Positions 33,875 to 48,661 of a stretch of 64,000 nt of DNA are shown one piece after another (the first letter of the stretch is position 1; each line of letters begins with the position of its first letter). This DNA is from Elephas maximus indicus. Lineage: Eukaryota > Chordata > Mammalia > Proboscidea > Elephantidae. Position numbers and translations under genes: made by a program. The stretch is taken from contig NC_064836.1 in NCBI RefSeq assembly GCF_024166365.1, positions 5,518,001-5,582,000 on the forward strand, in the 5' to 3' direction. The notes under the pieces were generated by a model. It saw only the letters and a program-made list of their open reading frames with translations, was not told where the DNA came from and ran no database searches.

Positions 33875-35165
33875 TTATTGTGGTAAATATGTATATAATA
33901 ACAAGACACTTGCCATTTCAATATTTTTTACATATGTAATTCAGTGACATTAATTACTGCAGTGCAATGAGTTTCTCTTTATATATGGCCTTTCTGGTCC
34001 TGGGTTTGTAGTTCTGCCAAGATAATTTGCTATTCCACAGTCTTGCAGGGATTGGCTAGTTTACTATGCAAGTAAGGAATATAAGACCCCTGCAGGGATT
34101 AGTCGATTACTACACAAATAAGGTGCCTGTGGCCTATGGAGGAGATTGGTCAGTTAGTTTGTGGTCTTCGTGGGAGAATTAGGCTTATGAAAGAGCCAAC
34201 CCAACAGAGGTTGGAGGGTGACCTCAGTATCATCAAGAGGAAGAGCCTGGAGCGAAGCATGTCCTTTGGACCTAGAGTCCCTGTGCTGAGAACCTCCTAG
34301 ACCCGGGAAACAGAGACAGCTGTAACACTAAAGACAGGGTGAGGTGGCACAAGACAGCACAAGGTGGCACAGCGGTACTAGGGGCAGTGGAGCAAGACAG
34401 CGGTGAGCTTGATGAGCTTCACAGAAAGAGCGCAGCGCCTTCAAGCAGCATGTTTGCTAACAGAAGGGGGTGCCTCTGGGCCATTGATGGCAGAACCAAA
34501 AGAACTGTTAACACTTGTCTGAGCAGGGGCCAGCAGGAGAGCCCTAGCCCAAGCAAGAGTCCGAATACGGCCTGCCTGAGAGCACAGTCAAGGTGGAACT
34601 GAAAGTTGTCTTAGTTGAAAGTTGTACTGATTATATATGATCTCCTGAGTTGTTCCTGTTACTTCTAAGTTGATTCTGATACTAAATTGTAACCTGTTAC
34701 TTTCCTAATAAACCATTTAACTGTAAGTATAGCTTTTGAGTTCCATGTATCTATTACAACGAATTATAGAACCTAGCAGAAAAGTAAAGAGTGCCGTGGG
34801 GAGGACAGCTGGTGTCAGAATTGTAAAATGGTTGGAGAGTAGAGGTATGTCTGACCTCCACCTCATAGGAATCAACTCTGTGCTGGTCTTGATTCTCATC
34901 TTTCCCCCTGAATTTTAACGAGGTATGATATCGCCACATTACAGTTACATTCATCATGTTGAGCTACGATCACCAATATCCATTTCCAATTTTTTCCATC
35001 ATCATTAACAGAAGCTTAATGTTCCCTAAGCAATGAGTCCTTATTTTCTTCTGCCTCCTATATTTGGTAACCACTAATGAACACATTGGTCCCTATACAT
35101 TTGCCTATACTAGATATTTTGTATATTTTGTATAAGTAGGATCATACACTACCATTCATCTGTAA
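33875..35165 (-). repeat. L1 3' UTR (antisense), split by an LTR
   Basis: Left part: ttattgtggtaaatatgtat, cttgccatttcaatattttt, gtaattcagtgacattaatt. Right part (34945 on): acattcatcatgttgagcta, cgatcaccaatatccatttc, tttggtaaccactaatgaac. This is the classic reverse strand of an L1 3' UTR. The LTR at 33958-34943 lies in the middle. Confidence 0.7.
33958..34943 (+). mobile_element. Solo LTR, about 986 bp
   Basis: The insertion is bounded by attac (33953-33957) and gttac (34944-34948). The original L1 sequence would read taattacattc, so the ends are TGCAGTGC...CACATTACA. It contains a polyadenylation signal aataaa at 34707-34712, imperfect duplicates (gcagggattggctag and gcagggattagtcga) near 34047 and 34092, and a GC-richer centre. 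Part of it (gagcgaagcatgtcctttgg, 34250-34300) matches the MaLR-like LTR at 1341. The ORF at 34339-34602 is not a known protein. Confidence 0.7.
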
Positions 35166-36326
35166 GTTTGTTGTACTGTGACGGCTTGAGCGTTCCTGTG
35201 ATGCTAGAGGATATGCTACTGGTATTTCAGAAACGAGCAGGGTTCACCCATGGGGATAGGTTTCAGTGGACCTTCCAGACTAAGACAAACTAGGAAGAAG
35301 AACCTGGTGATCTACTTAAAAAAAAAAAAAAAAGCTAGTGAAAACCTTATGAATAGCAGTGGAACACATTGTCTGATATAGCGCCAGAAGATGAGCTCTG
35401 CAGGTTGGAAAGCACTCAATATACAACTGGGAAAGAGCTGCCACCTCAAAGTAGAGTAACCTTAATGACGTGGATTGAGTAAAACTTTGGGGACCCACAT
35501 TTACTGATGTGGCATGAATCAAAATGAGAAGAAATAGCTGCAAGCATCTATTAATATTCAGAACATGGAAAGTATGAAGTATAAATAGGAAAACTAGAAG
35601 TCATCAAAAATGAAATGGACTGCATAAAGATCGATATCCTAGGCATTAGTGAGCTGAAATGGACTGGTATTGGCCATTTTTAATTGGACAATCAAATGAT
35701 CTACTATGCTGGGAATGACAAATTGAATAGCTTACCATTTGTCATCAAAAAGAACATTTCAAGATATATCCTGAAGTCCAACACTGTCAGTGATAGGATA
35801 ATATCCATAGGCCTACAAGGAAGACCAGTTAATATGACTATTATTCAAATTGATGCACCAACCACCAAGGCCAAAGATGAAGAAATTGAAGATTTTTACC
35901 AATTTCTGCAGTCTGAAATTGACTGAACATGCAATCAGGATGCATTGATGCATCCTGGTGATGGGAATTCGAAACTTAAAAATAAAGAGGAAGGATTGAT
36001 AGTTTTGGAAATATGGCATTGGTGATAGAAATGATGCTGGAGATTGCATGATAGAGTTTTGCAAGACCAATGACTACTTCATTGCAAATACCTTTTTTCA
36101 CCAACATAAACAGTGACTACACAAGTGGACTTTGCCAGACGGAATACACAGGAATCATATTGACTGCATCTGTGGAAAAAGAAAATGGAAAAGCTCAATA
36201 TCATCAGTCAGAACAAGGCCAGGGACTGACTGTAGAACAGACCATCAATTGTTCATATGCAAGTTCAAGTTGAAGCTGAAGAAAATTAAAGCAAGTCAAT
36301 GAGAGCCAAAATACAACCTTGAGTAT

Positions 36327-36487
36327 TAAAAAAAAAAAAAATTCCATCGAGTCAATTCTGACTCATAGTGACCCTATAGGAAAGAGTAGAACTGCCCCTT
36401 AAGGTTTACAAGGAGTGGCAGGTAGATTTGAACTGTCAATTGTTTGGTTAGCAGCCAAGCTGTTAACCTTTGTGATTCCAGGGCTCC
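36327..36487 (-). repeat. AfroSINE in the RTE
   Basis: Minus-strand copy (atcgagtcaattctgactca, accctataggaaagagtaga, tttggttagcagccaagctg). Exact 14-bp duplication acaaccttgagtat at 36313-36326 and 36488-36501. Confidence 0.94.
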
Positions 36488-36907
36488 ACAACCTTGAGTA
36501 TATCCCACCTGAATTTAGAGACAATCTCAAAAATAGATTTGACACACTGAACACTAATGACTGAGAACCGACAAGTTATGGGGTGACATCAAGGACACCA
36601 TACATGAAGAAAGCAAAAGGTCATTAAAAAGAAGGGAAAGAAAGACCAAAACGGATGTCAGAAAAGACTCTGAAGCTTGCTTTTGAAATAGAGTAGCTAA
36701 AGCAAAAGGAATAAATGAAGTAAAAGAGCTGGACAGATTTCAAAGGGCAACTCGAGAAGACAAAGTAAGGTATTATAATGAAATGTGCAAAGACCTGGAG
36801 TTAGAAAACCAAAAGAGAAGAGCAGGCTCAGCACTTCCCAAGCTGAAAAAAACTGAAGAAAAATTCAAGCTTCAAGTTGTAATTTTAAAGGATTGTATGG
36901 GCAAAAT

Positions 36908-37068
36908 GGAAATCCTGGTAGCACAGTGTTTAAGTGCTATGGTTGCTAACCAAAAAGTTGGCAGTTCAAATCCACCAGGCACTCATTGGAAACCCTATGG
37001 GCAGTTCTTCTCTGTCCTATAGGGTCACTATGAGGTAGGATCAACTCAACAGCAATGGGTTTTTTGGG
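36908..37068 (+). repeat. AfroSINE in the RTE
   Basis: Sense copy (aaatcctggtagcacagtgt, gcagttcaaatccaccagg, cactatgaggtaggatcaac). Duplication tatgggcaaaat (36896-36907) and tatgggtaaaat (37069-37080). Confidence 0.93.
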
Positions 37069-37537
37069 TATGGGTAAAATATTGACCAACACAAGGAGCA
37101 TCAAAAGAAGATAGAATATACAGAGTCACTCTACCAAAAAAAATTGGTAGATGTTCAAACATTTCAGGAGGTAGCATATGATCAAGAGCTGATGGTATTG
37201 AAAGAAGAAGTCCAAGCTGCACTGAAGGCACTGTTGAAAAACAAGACTTCAGGAATTAACGGAATACCACTTGAGATGTTTCAACAAAAGGATGCAGTAC
37301 TGGAGGGGCTCACTCATCTACGCCAAGGAACTTGGAGAACATCTACCTGGCCAACTGACTGGAAGAGATCTATATTTGTGCCCATTCCAAAGAAAGGTGA
37401 TCCAAAAGAATGTGGAAATTATCAAACAATATCACCACTATCACATCCATGTAAAATTTTGCTGAAGATCATTCAAAGGTGGTTGCAGCAGTTCATCCAC
37501 AGAGAACTGCCAGAAATGCTAGCCAGACTCAGAAGAT

Positions 37538-37905
37538 TGGCAGGGCAGGTTGGAGAGCAGGACTCTTGCCACAGCCTGTGAACATCTATGAATCCTAAGA
37601 TCCACAGGCAAGACCGCAGGTAAGCTGCTAACTCAAGTTAAGAACTAGAGGTCAGATGAACAGGAGCTAGCTGCAAGATTCAGAACGAGTAAAAGGCCCA
37701 AGCCTTGCCAGAATGTCTGCTTATATTGGGATGCAGGCCACACGCCCAAGGAAACTCCCTCTCAACTGATTGGCTACTCACACCAGATCCCATCATGGGG
37801 GTGATCATATATCAAGTATCAATAAAGAAATGGTCACAACTTTATACAAATGCCAAAACACTGAGAATCCTGGCCTGGCCAAGTTGACACACAATCTTAA
37901 CCATC
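37538..37905 (-). repeat. LTR-like block replacing part of the RTE
   Basis: RTE homology stops near 37535 and resumes at about 37906 (gatgtttacctatg). The block ends with cctggcctggccaagttgac, similar to the reversed 5' part of the MaLR-like LTRs (compare 13580). The flanks do not rejoin cleanly, so a piece of RTE of unknown length is missing. Confidence 0.45.
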
Positions 37906-38654
37906 GTAGATGTTTACCTATGTTTTTTTGAGTATGCAAAGGCATTTGACTGTGTGGATCATAATAAATTATGGATAACATTGCAAAGAATGGGAATTCC
38001 AGAACACTTAATTGTGCTCATGAGGAACCTGTACTGAGACCAAGAGGCAGTCATTGGAACAGAACAAGAGTATACTGCATGGCTTAAAATCAGGAAAGGT
38101 GTGCATAAGGGTTGTATCTTTTCACCACACTTATTTAGTCTGTATGCTTAGCAAATAATCCAAGAAGCTGTACTGCTGAAGGTGAACAAGACATCAGGAT
38201 TGATTCATTAATAACCTGCAATATGCAGATAACACAACCTTGTTTTCTGAAAGAGAAGAGGACTTGAAGCACTTACTGATGAAGTTCAAAAACTACAGCC
38301 TTCAGTGTGGATTACACCTCAACATAAAGAAAACAAAAATCTCCACATTGGTCCATTAAGCAACATCATGATAAAGAAGAAAACATTGAAATTATCAAGG
38401 ACTTCATTTTACTTGGATGGATCTACAGTCAACACCCATGGAAGCAGCAGTCGAGAAATCAAATACCGTCTTACATTGGGCAAATCCACTGCAAAAGACC
38501 TTTTTAAAGTGTTAAAAAGCAAAGACATTAATTTGAGGACTAAGGTGCAGCTGACCCAAGACAAGCCATGATATTTTCAATCACCTCATATGCATACAAA
38601 AGCTGGACAATGAATAAGGAAGACAGAAAAAGAATTGATGCCCTTGAATTTTTT

Positions 38655-38820
38655 TTCCATTTCTGCAAAGAAGGGTGTTGTAATTTTAATGGCCAATTGC
38701 ATTAAATCTATAGCCTGCTTTGAGTAGTACTGACATTTTACCAATATTAAGTCATCCAATGCGTGAGCACAGAATGTACTGCCATTTACTTGGGTCTTCT
38801 TTAACAACTATTCAATATTT
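38655..38820 (-). repeat. Old L1 ORF2 fragment (antisense)
   Basis: The reverse strand encodes the segment just after the RT domain: words aatggccaattgcattaaat, gacattttaccaatattaag and gtactgccatttacttgggt fit KWQ...NIGKMS-type L1 sequence. Confidence 0.55.
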
Positions 38821-38824
38821 AACC

Positions 38825-39180
38825 GGAAATTCTAGCTAGAAGAATTAAGCAAGAAAAAAACTAAAGTATCCAAATTGGAAAGGAAGAAGTAAAACTATCC
38901 CTTTTAGCTGATGACATGATCTTGTATACAGAAAGCCTCAAAGAATCCAAAAGACAACTACTAGAACTAATAAATGAATGCAGCAAAGTTGTAGGGTAAA
39001 AAGTCAATAGACAAAAATCAGTCAGGTTTCTATACATCAACAAAGAGCAATCTTAAAAGGAAATTAAAGAAACAATTTCATTTACAATAGCATCTGAAAG
39101 AATAAAATACCTTGGGATAAATGTAACCAATGAAGTGAAATACTTGTACACTGAAAACTATAAAATGGTACTATATATTT
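38825..39180 (+). repeat. L1 ORF2 fragment (sense), RT core
   Basis: Encodes the RT box ([16 protein letters not shown] near 38899-38946) and the following palm/thumb region up to YTENYKMVL near 39170, with stops at 38998 and 39053. It lies tail-to-head with the antisense fragment at 38655, whose content should come directly after it in an intact L1. Confidence 0.75.
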
Positions 39181-39244
39181 TTGATACATTGCGAATCTAT
39201 GTTTGTAAGATTGTATCTTATTTGTAACTAAATTACTGAGATAA

Positions 39245-40260
39245 TAAAGTTACTTGCAACATTCATTTTGATCTACAGCAACCCTCCTAAATTCTCTTAT
39301 TACTTTTAATAATGTAACTAAACTTTTTTGGTGACTTCTGTGAAATTTTTATGATATTTTATTTTTGTCTTTCCAAAGCTTATCATTTTTATTTATTTAT
39401 CTTACCTTAATCCTGGTAAGGACTTCACTACATTGTGGAATAGAAGTGATTTGATAGTAGATATCAATTTCTTATTCTACATTTTAAAAGAAAGTTTCTA
39501 AAATTTTACCACTTAGTATGACGTCTGCTGTCAGTTTGTACAGTTACACTTACATAGTTTTAGGAAGTTCCTTTCTAATCCTAAATGTATACAAGTTTAG
39601 AAATATTATTACAGTTTCCTGGTGAATTAAAACATTTGTCTTCATGAAATGCCCCTTTTTATTATAATACTGTTTATTTTGTCTGGTGTTAATGTAGCCA
39701 TAGCAGCTTTATCCTGAATAGAATTTTCTTGGTATATATTTTTTCATCTTTCCTCTTTCAACCTTTCTATACTCATATTTCAGGTGAGTTTCATTTAAGC
39801 AGTATGTAGATTTTTAAAATTCATTCTAATGCTTATCTTTTAACTGAAAATTGAGTTCACTTTTACTTGTGATTAATGTATTTGAGTTTATTTCTATGAT
39901 ATTATTTTTATTCACCCCATTGTTTCCTGTTTCTTTTACTGCCATGTTTTTGGATTGACTGTTTTTCCTCACGCCATTTTTTTTCTATTTTCAAAATTAT
40001 ATACCCTATTTCTACTCTTTTTGTGGTTACTTTTGAAATTTAGTAAGCTTATTTAACTAAATCTAAGGATATTCAATTGCTTTTTATTCCTTCCAAATGA
40101 TATAAGATTATTATTAACTCTGTAATTCTGGTAATCTATCTCTTGGTTTACATCCTATTGTTGACCACTATTTTAGCTCTACTTAATAGAGTTTTGAAGT
40201 CCTATTAATTAAACATTACTGTCATAATTTCAAATAATCAGCATTTGTTCAGCTTTATTT
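39245..40260 (-). repeat. Old L1 (antisense), left part
   Basis: Reverse-strand words such as ttaccacttagtatgacgtc, catgaaatgccccttttta, tgttaatgtagccatagcag and gattgactgtttttcctcac are typical of old L1 ORF2 read backwards. It continues at 44904-45640, so this element hosted the SINE at 40302 and the L1 at 40507. Confidence 0.6.
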
Positions 40261-40301
40261 ACAGATTTGTAGTTTTCGTTGCTTGTCACTTATTCTCAAA
40301 A

Positions 40302-40488
40302 GGTTGTTGTTGTCTGCCTTCAGGTAGATTCTGACTCACAGAGACCCTATATAACAGTAGAACTGCCCCATAGAGTCCTTATAGGAGCAGATCACCAGGT
40401 CTTTTCTGCTGGAGAGCAGCAAGTGTGTTCAAACCCCAACCTTTTCCTTAGCAGCTGAGCATTCAACCATTGCACCACCAGAGCTCCT
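40302..40488 (-). repeat. AfroSINE, long form
   Basis: Minus-strand tail with gttgttgtctgccttcaggt, middle aggagcagatcaccaggtct and head attgcaccaccagagctcc. Duplication ttctcaaaa at 40293-40301 and 40489-40497. Confidence 0.88.
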
Positions 40489-40506
40489 TTCTCAAAAAGT
40501 AGTTAC

Positions 40507-43740
<3,234 letters not shown>

Positions 43741-44757
43741 GATCTTGAGAAATAGTTTAAACTGAGAGGAACACATTCTTCTGTGGTTAGGAGAGGTGGG
43801 AGGTAGGGAGGGTGGGAGAGGGTTATTTACTGATTAGACAGTAGATAAGAACTACTTTAGGTGAAGGGAAGGGCAACACTCAATACAGGGAAGGTCAGCT
43901 CAACTGGACTGGACAAAAAGTAAAAAAGTTTCCTGAATAAACTGAATCCTTCGAAGGTCAGCAGAGCAAGGGCAGAGGTTTGGGGAGTATGGCTTCAGGG
44001 GACATCTAATTCAATTGGCAAAATAAATTCTATTAAGAAAACATTCTGCATCCCCCTTTGAAGTGTGGCATTTGGGGTCTTAAATGCTAACAAGCGGCCA
44101 TCTAAGATGCATCAATTGGTCTCAACCCACCTGGATCAAAGGAGAATGAAGAACACCAAGGTCACAAGATATTTACGAGTCCAAGAGACAGAAAGGGCCA
44201 CATGAACTAAAGACTTATATCATCTCAGACCAAAAGAAGTAGATGGTGCCCGGCCACAACCAATGACTGCCCTGACAGGGAGCACATCAGAGAATCCCTG
44301 AGGGAGCAGGAGAACAGTGGGATGCAGACCCCAAATTCTCATAAAAAGACCAGACTTAATGGTCTGACTGAGACTAGAAGAATGCCAGCGGTCATGGTCC
44401 CCAAACCTTCTGTTGGCCCAGAACAGGAATCATTCCCGAAGACAACTCATCAGACATGGAAGGGACTGGACAATGGGTTGGAGAGAGATGCTGATGAGGA
44501 GTGAGCTGCTTGTATCAGGTGGACACTTGAGACTATGTTGGCATGTCCTGTCCAGAGAGGAGACGGGAGGGTAGAGGGGGTTAGAAACTGGCAAAATGGT
44601 CACAAAACGAGTGACTGGAACGAGGGAGCAGGCTGACTCATTAGGGGGAGAGTAAGTGGGAGTATGTAGTAAGATGTATATAAGCTTATATGTGAAAGAC
44701 TGACTTAATTTGTAAACTTTCACTTAAAGCACAATAAAAATTATTTTTTTTAAAAAA
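43741..44757 (+). other. L1 3' UTR
   Basis: Non-coding. It includes the G-rich stretch near 43790-43825 (ggtgggaggtagggagggtg), the block cctgagggagcaggagaaca and the terminal aaactttcacttaaagcaca plus ataaaa. The same UTR appears 5'-truncated at 46927, 59837 and, reversed, at 4453. Confidence 0.85.
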
Positions 44758-44880
44758 GGAAACCCCCAAATTACTGAGATTACTGTGTCTGGAAAAATGT
44801 CTGCTAAACTAGTAGTTTCTAAACTTTTGATTTCATGGACAAGTACTATATATATTTAATTTAGGTAAGGATATGGGATT
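44758..44880 (+). other. Transduced 3' flank of a source L1 (candidate)
   Basis: The 123 bp between two poly(A) tracts are not part of any other L1 3' UTR in this window. The end ggatatgggattaaaa offers a weak ATTAAA signal right at the second tail. It should occur once elsewhere in the genome, directly after a source L1. Confidence 0.65.
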
Positions 44881-44903
44881 AAAAAAAAAAAAAAAGTAGT
44901 TAC

Positions 44904-45640
44904 CTTGACATACAATTCTAAGTTGACAGGGGTTTTATCACAGTATTTTGAAAATATTAAGCTATTGCCTCCTGGTTTCTATTGTTGCTAACTTCAAGTC
45001 TTCTGTCTGTCTAATTGTAATTCCTGAGTTAATAATTTTTTTCTCTGGCTATTTTTTGAAGATTTCTTTCTTTTAATGTTCTGCACATTCACCATGATGT
45101 TTATTGCTACTTTTTTTTTTTCAATCTTGATTGGGGTTCATTGTACTTTCTGAATCTGAGGATTTATGTCTTCTATAAGTAACAGAAACTAAAAATTCTT
45201 CTGGCACTTTCCCGGGTTCTCTATTATCTCTTTCTGGAAATCCAATTAGACATAGGATAGACCTTCTCATTCTATCTTCCATGCCTCCTTATCACTATTT
45301 CAGATCTCCCATATCTTGATCTTTTTGTACTTCATTCTGGGTAATTTCTTCATTGTGTTTAATCTGTTCTTTAACCCATTCATCAAGTTCTTAGTATAAT
45401 TACTGTTTTTCATTTCTGAATTTCCATTTAGTTTTTATTCACATCTGTCTGGTTTCTAAAATCTTATATATTGTTTCTGTCTCATGTTTTCTACTTTGTA
45501 TTTCTTTAAATATTTTAAACCATCATTTTATATTCTCTATCCAATAATTCCATTATCGAAGATTTTGGTTGTCAAATTAGGCTGCTTGTTATTTGTGTTT
45601 ACTCTTGCCCATAATGCCTTGATTCTTCAAGTGTTTTGTA
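44904..45640 (-). repeat. Old L1 (antisense), right part
   Basis: Continues the old L1 of 39245-40260 after the inserted L1: acttcaagtcttctgtctgt, attgtaattcctgagttaat, tcattctgggtaatttcttc and ttctctatccaataattcca. Confidence 0.55.
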
Positions 45641-45933
45641 ATTTTGGGTGATGGGAATTTTGGGTTCATCAGGTCTTTTTCTGTAGAAATCTTATGGGAC
45701 CAGGATTGAAATTTTATCCCTCTAGAGAAGATGTATTTCTCTCTTTTTGCTTCTGTCAGGTAACCAGGCATTCTACCAACCTAGGAAGAATTCTTATTAT
45801 TATCCTGACTTGGATTTCACTGGACTAAGTGGGAAACATAATCTCTAAAAAATTTTAGTGGTGCCAGGCAGAGACAGACAAATAAGTACCCTGCCTTCTC
45901 CCACTCCAGGTACAATTTTTTTCCCCTATTGTG

Positions 45934-45937
<4 letters not shown>
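45641..45937. other. Unassigned sequence
   Basis: No exon or repeat identified. Confidence 0.35.

Positions 45938-45966
<29 letters not shown>
45938..45966 (+). repeat. (CA)n microsatellite
   Basis: About fourteen uninterrupted CA units, a likely length-variable locus. Confidence 0.97.
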
Positions 45967-45967
<1 letters not shown>

Positions 45968-45984
45968 AAACACCCACCAACACA

Positions 45985-46640
45985 ACAGCTTCCATATTTA
46001 CAACTCAATCACAGTGACTACATTTTCATGTTGTGCTGCCACCATTATTGCTGTCCTCATTCAAAGCATCCCACCACCATTAACATAAACTCAATGCCCC
46101 TCAAACAAAAACTCTTCCTTTTGACCTCCGTCCTATCCTTGGTAACCATTAATAATTTTTGGTTTCTATAAATTTTTTTATTTCATATAATTGAGATCTT
46201 ATTTTGCTCAGCATAATGTCTTCAAGGTTCATAAATGTTGTGGCATGCACCAGAACTTCATTTATCTTTACAGCTGCGTAATATTTCATTGTATGTATAT
46301 AACACATTTTGTTTATCCAGTCATCTGTTGATGGGCATTTTGGTTGTTTCCACATTTGGGCTACTGTGAAAATCTGCAATGAACATTGGTGTACCAGTTT
46401 CTGTTTGCATTCCTGCTTTCACTTCTTCTGGATATATACCTAGGACTGAGATTTCTGGGTCATATGGTAATTTTATGTTTAATATTTTGAGGAACCACCA
46501 AACTGTTTTCCACAGTGGGTATACCGTTTCACATTCCCACCAGCAACAGATGAGTGTTCCAGTTTCTCCACAATCTTACCAACACTTGCTGTTTTCAGTA
46601 GGTAATTTTATAGTCAGCCCATTCATTAATGGCAGATCTG
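45985..46640 (-). repeat. Old L1 3' end (antisense)
   Basis: The 3' UTR words (cagtgactacattttcatgt, ggtaaccattaataattttt) come first, then reversed ORF2 end (gctcagcataatgtcttcaa, catctgttgatgggcatttt, ttccacattcccaccagc-type). The minus-strand frame 46379-46149 still reads WKQPKCPSTDDWINKMCYIH. Confidence 0.8.
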
Positions 46641-46909
46641 GGACTAAGGTGAGATATGTGCCTTACTTGCTTTACACTCTTTCTGGCCCTAAGGGTTTAG
46701 CTCTTTGAGTGTCTCACCTTTAGGAAGGGACCTGTGTCTCCTGACTCCATTCAGCCACTGAAATACAAGCATCGTGTTTACCAAGATTGACAAGTTTCTC
46801 CAGAGTAACAGTAGTGCCAGAAACAAATTACCACTCTGATTTTTAGCCTAGTTTTCAGTGTTTGGTACCTAGATTTCATCAAAATTTTTAAGGCTCTGCT
46901 GTGCATTTA
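46641..46909. other. Unassigned sequence
   Basis: No recognisable exon or repeat. Confidence 0.35.
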
Positions 46910-47403
46910 AAAATACAGCTGTTTTAACAGAGAACCCCTGAGGGAGCAGGAAAGCAGTGGGATGCAGACCCCAGATTCTCATAAAAAGGCCAGACTTAAT
47001 GGTCAGACTGGGACTGGAAGGACCCCAGAGGTCATGGTCCCCAGACCTGTTAGCCCAAGACAGGAACTATTCTGAAAGCCAACTCTTCAGACAGGGATTG
47101 GACTGGAATATGGGATGGGAAATGATACTGGTGAAGAACGAGCTTCTTGGATCAAGTAGACACATGAGACTATGTTGGCATCTCCTGTCTGGAGGGGAGA
47201 TGAGAGGGCAGAGGGGGCCAGAAGCTGTCAGAATGGACACGAGGAGAGAGTGGAGGGAAGGACTGTGCTATCTCATTAGGGGGAGAGCAATTAGGAGTGT
47301 ATAGCAAGGTGTATGTAAATTTTTGTATGAGAGACTGACCTGATTTGTAAACTTTCACTTAAAGCACAATAAAAATTAATTAAAAAAAAATACAGTTGTT
47401 TTA
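46910..47403 (+). repeat. L1 3' UTR copy with 17-bp duplication
   Basis: The insert 46927-47386 starts in the UTR (gagaacccctgagggagcag) and ends acaataaaaattaattaaaa. The flank aaaatacagctgtttta (46910-46926) recurs with one change at 47387-47403. A short 5'-truncated insertion. Confidence 0.92.
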
Positions 47404-47456
47404 TTTTCTAATTTAGATACTTTGTAAGTGGTCTTTTTAAGGATATCTACTGTACC

Positions 47457-47650
47457 AAAAGGAGCCCTGGTGGCTCAGTGGTTAAGCACTCAGCTGCTAA
47501 CCGAAACCCACAGGCCACTCAACAGGAGAAAGACGTGGCAGTCTGCTTCAGTAAAGATTTACAGCCTTGGAAACGCTATGGAGCAGTTCTACTTTCTCCT
47601 ATACGGTCGCTAAGAGTTGGAATTGACTCAATGGCACCAGGTAGTAGTAG
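47457..47650 (+). repeat. AfroSINE, long form
   Basis: Head gagccctggtggctcagtgg, middle gacgtggcagtctgcttcag, tail gctaagagttggaattgact. Flanks tactgtacc (47448) and tactgtgcc (47651) fit a target duplication. Confidence 0.9.
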
Positions 47651-48384
47651 TACTGTGCCGTTTTTTAGAAACAGAAATTCTCTTAGTCTCTTTATAAGAG
47701 TAAGAAAACCTTTCCCAGAAGGCTCCCTGCAGAATTTCCCTCATGACTCACTGGTCACATCCTTGCATAAATCAAAGACAAGAGGAGTAGATTTTCCAAG
47801 ACCGACTGAGGCTAGTCAGAATTTACCCCAGGGGCACATGGAGGAGGGATGGACAATAAAATAAAATTGGGGAATAGGAGGGGGAATAGCTGGTTGGGAG
47901 ACATAATAGTATGTCTGCAACATGGATAATTTAGGGGAGATTGGTCTGACTAGAATAGAGTGTTTGGCCTCGAGAGAAATAGGACCTAAGACTGGAAAGG
48001 TATTTCAGGGGTCAAAGTGTGGGAAGACCATGAATGCTGAGCTAATGAGTTCATATTTTATTCTGTATGTAAAGTTGCGACATTAAAGAAATTGAACTGC
48101 AAAATGACGATAAAAATCGTGTTAGTACCACTATTTTGACAACAGTGTTAAAAATGAATTAGAGGAGGGAGAGACTAGAGGCAGTAATTGTAACTTATGA
48201 GGCTTTTGTAGTAACTTAGGTATGCATTGACAATGACCTCACCAGTTTGGATTGTAATAGGAATTCAAAGAAAGGAAGGTACCTTATGATAGAAATCAAA
48301 TGGAATTTGATGATGAAAGTGATACAGGATGAATTAGAAGAAAAAGCCAAGATTTAGTTCACTTAGATCAATATTTTTGATAGT
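47651..48384. other. Unassigned sequence
   Basis: The part 48000-48350 has the look of an old interspersed repeat (tgaatgctgagctaatgagt, gaggcagtaattgtaactta), but I cannot name it. Confidence 0.35.
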
Positions 48385-48610
48385 ATGATAAAGACCAGAC
48401 CATTTAGAGTCAGATTATAGGGTTCCAGTCTCAGCTCTGCACACTTTCCAGGTAGTAACCTTGAACAAATCACTTAAGATCTTTCACTGTTTCCTCATTT
48501 GTAGAACGGAGATAATGATACATTTACCACATATCTTAAAATGTTGTGCAAATTAAATTGTTTCTGAATACATTTGGAAAATTGTAGAAGACTATATAAA
48601 TGCTTATTAG
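48385..48610 (+). repeat. MIR (sense)
   Basis: In order: ccattt agagtcagattata-like start, ttccagtctcagctctgcac, accttgaacaaatcacttaa, tgtttcctcatttgtagaac, ggagataatgataca, and tatataaatgcttatta. Confidence 0.75.
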
Positions 48611-48661
48611 GGCATTCCCACAATATAAAATGATTTATGTTGGATAGTGCAAGAGACACTA

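Larger units (their letters stand above)
35170..38653 (+). mobile_element. BovB-like RTE LINE, near full-length 5', 3'-incomplete
   Basis: The 5' head (tgtgacggcttgagcgttcc...) is followed by the endonuclease region (about 35610-35930, with AKDEEIEDFYQFLQSEID), a linker (36500-37140), RT (37144-37581, then 37907-38570) and a stretch ending ggacaatgaataaggaagac. The catalytic box reads Y-A-D-N at 38222-38233 in place of YADD, and stops are frequent. Insertions are SINEs at 36327-36487 and 36908-37068, and an LTR-like block at 37538-37905. The true 3' tail is absent; an L1 fragment follows. Confidence 0.85.

Noticed and set aside
34339-34602. 87-codon ORF in the solo LTR
   Set aside because: No recognisable protein, and the segment is LTR with internal duplications.
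37144-37581. 145-codon ORF as a host gene
   Set aside because: It is the RTE reverse transcriptase block (IPKKGDPKECGNY), not a cellular gene.
45938-45966. Regulatory Z-DNA element
   Set aside because: A CA microsatellite inside unassigned DNA and old L1; no other evidence for function.
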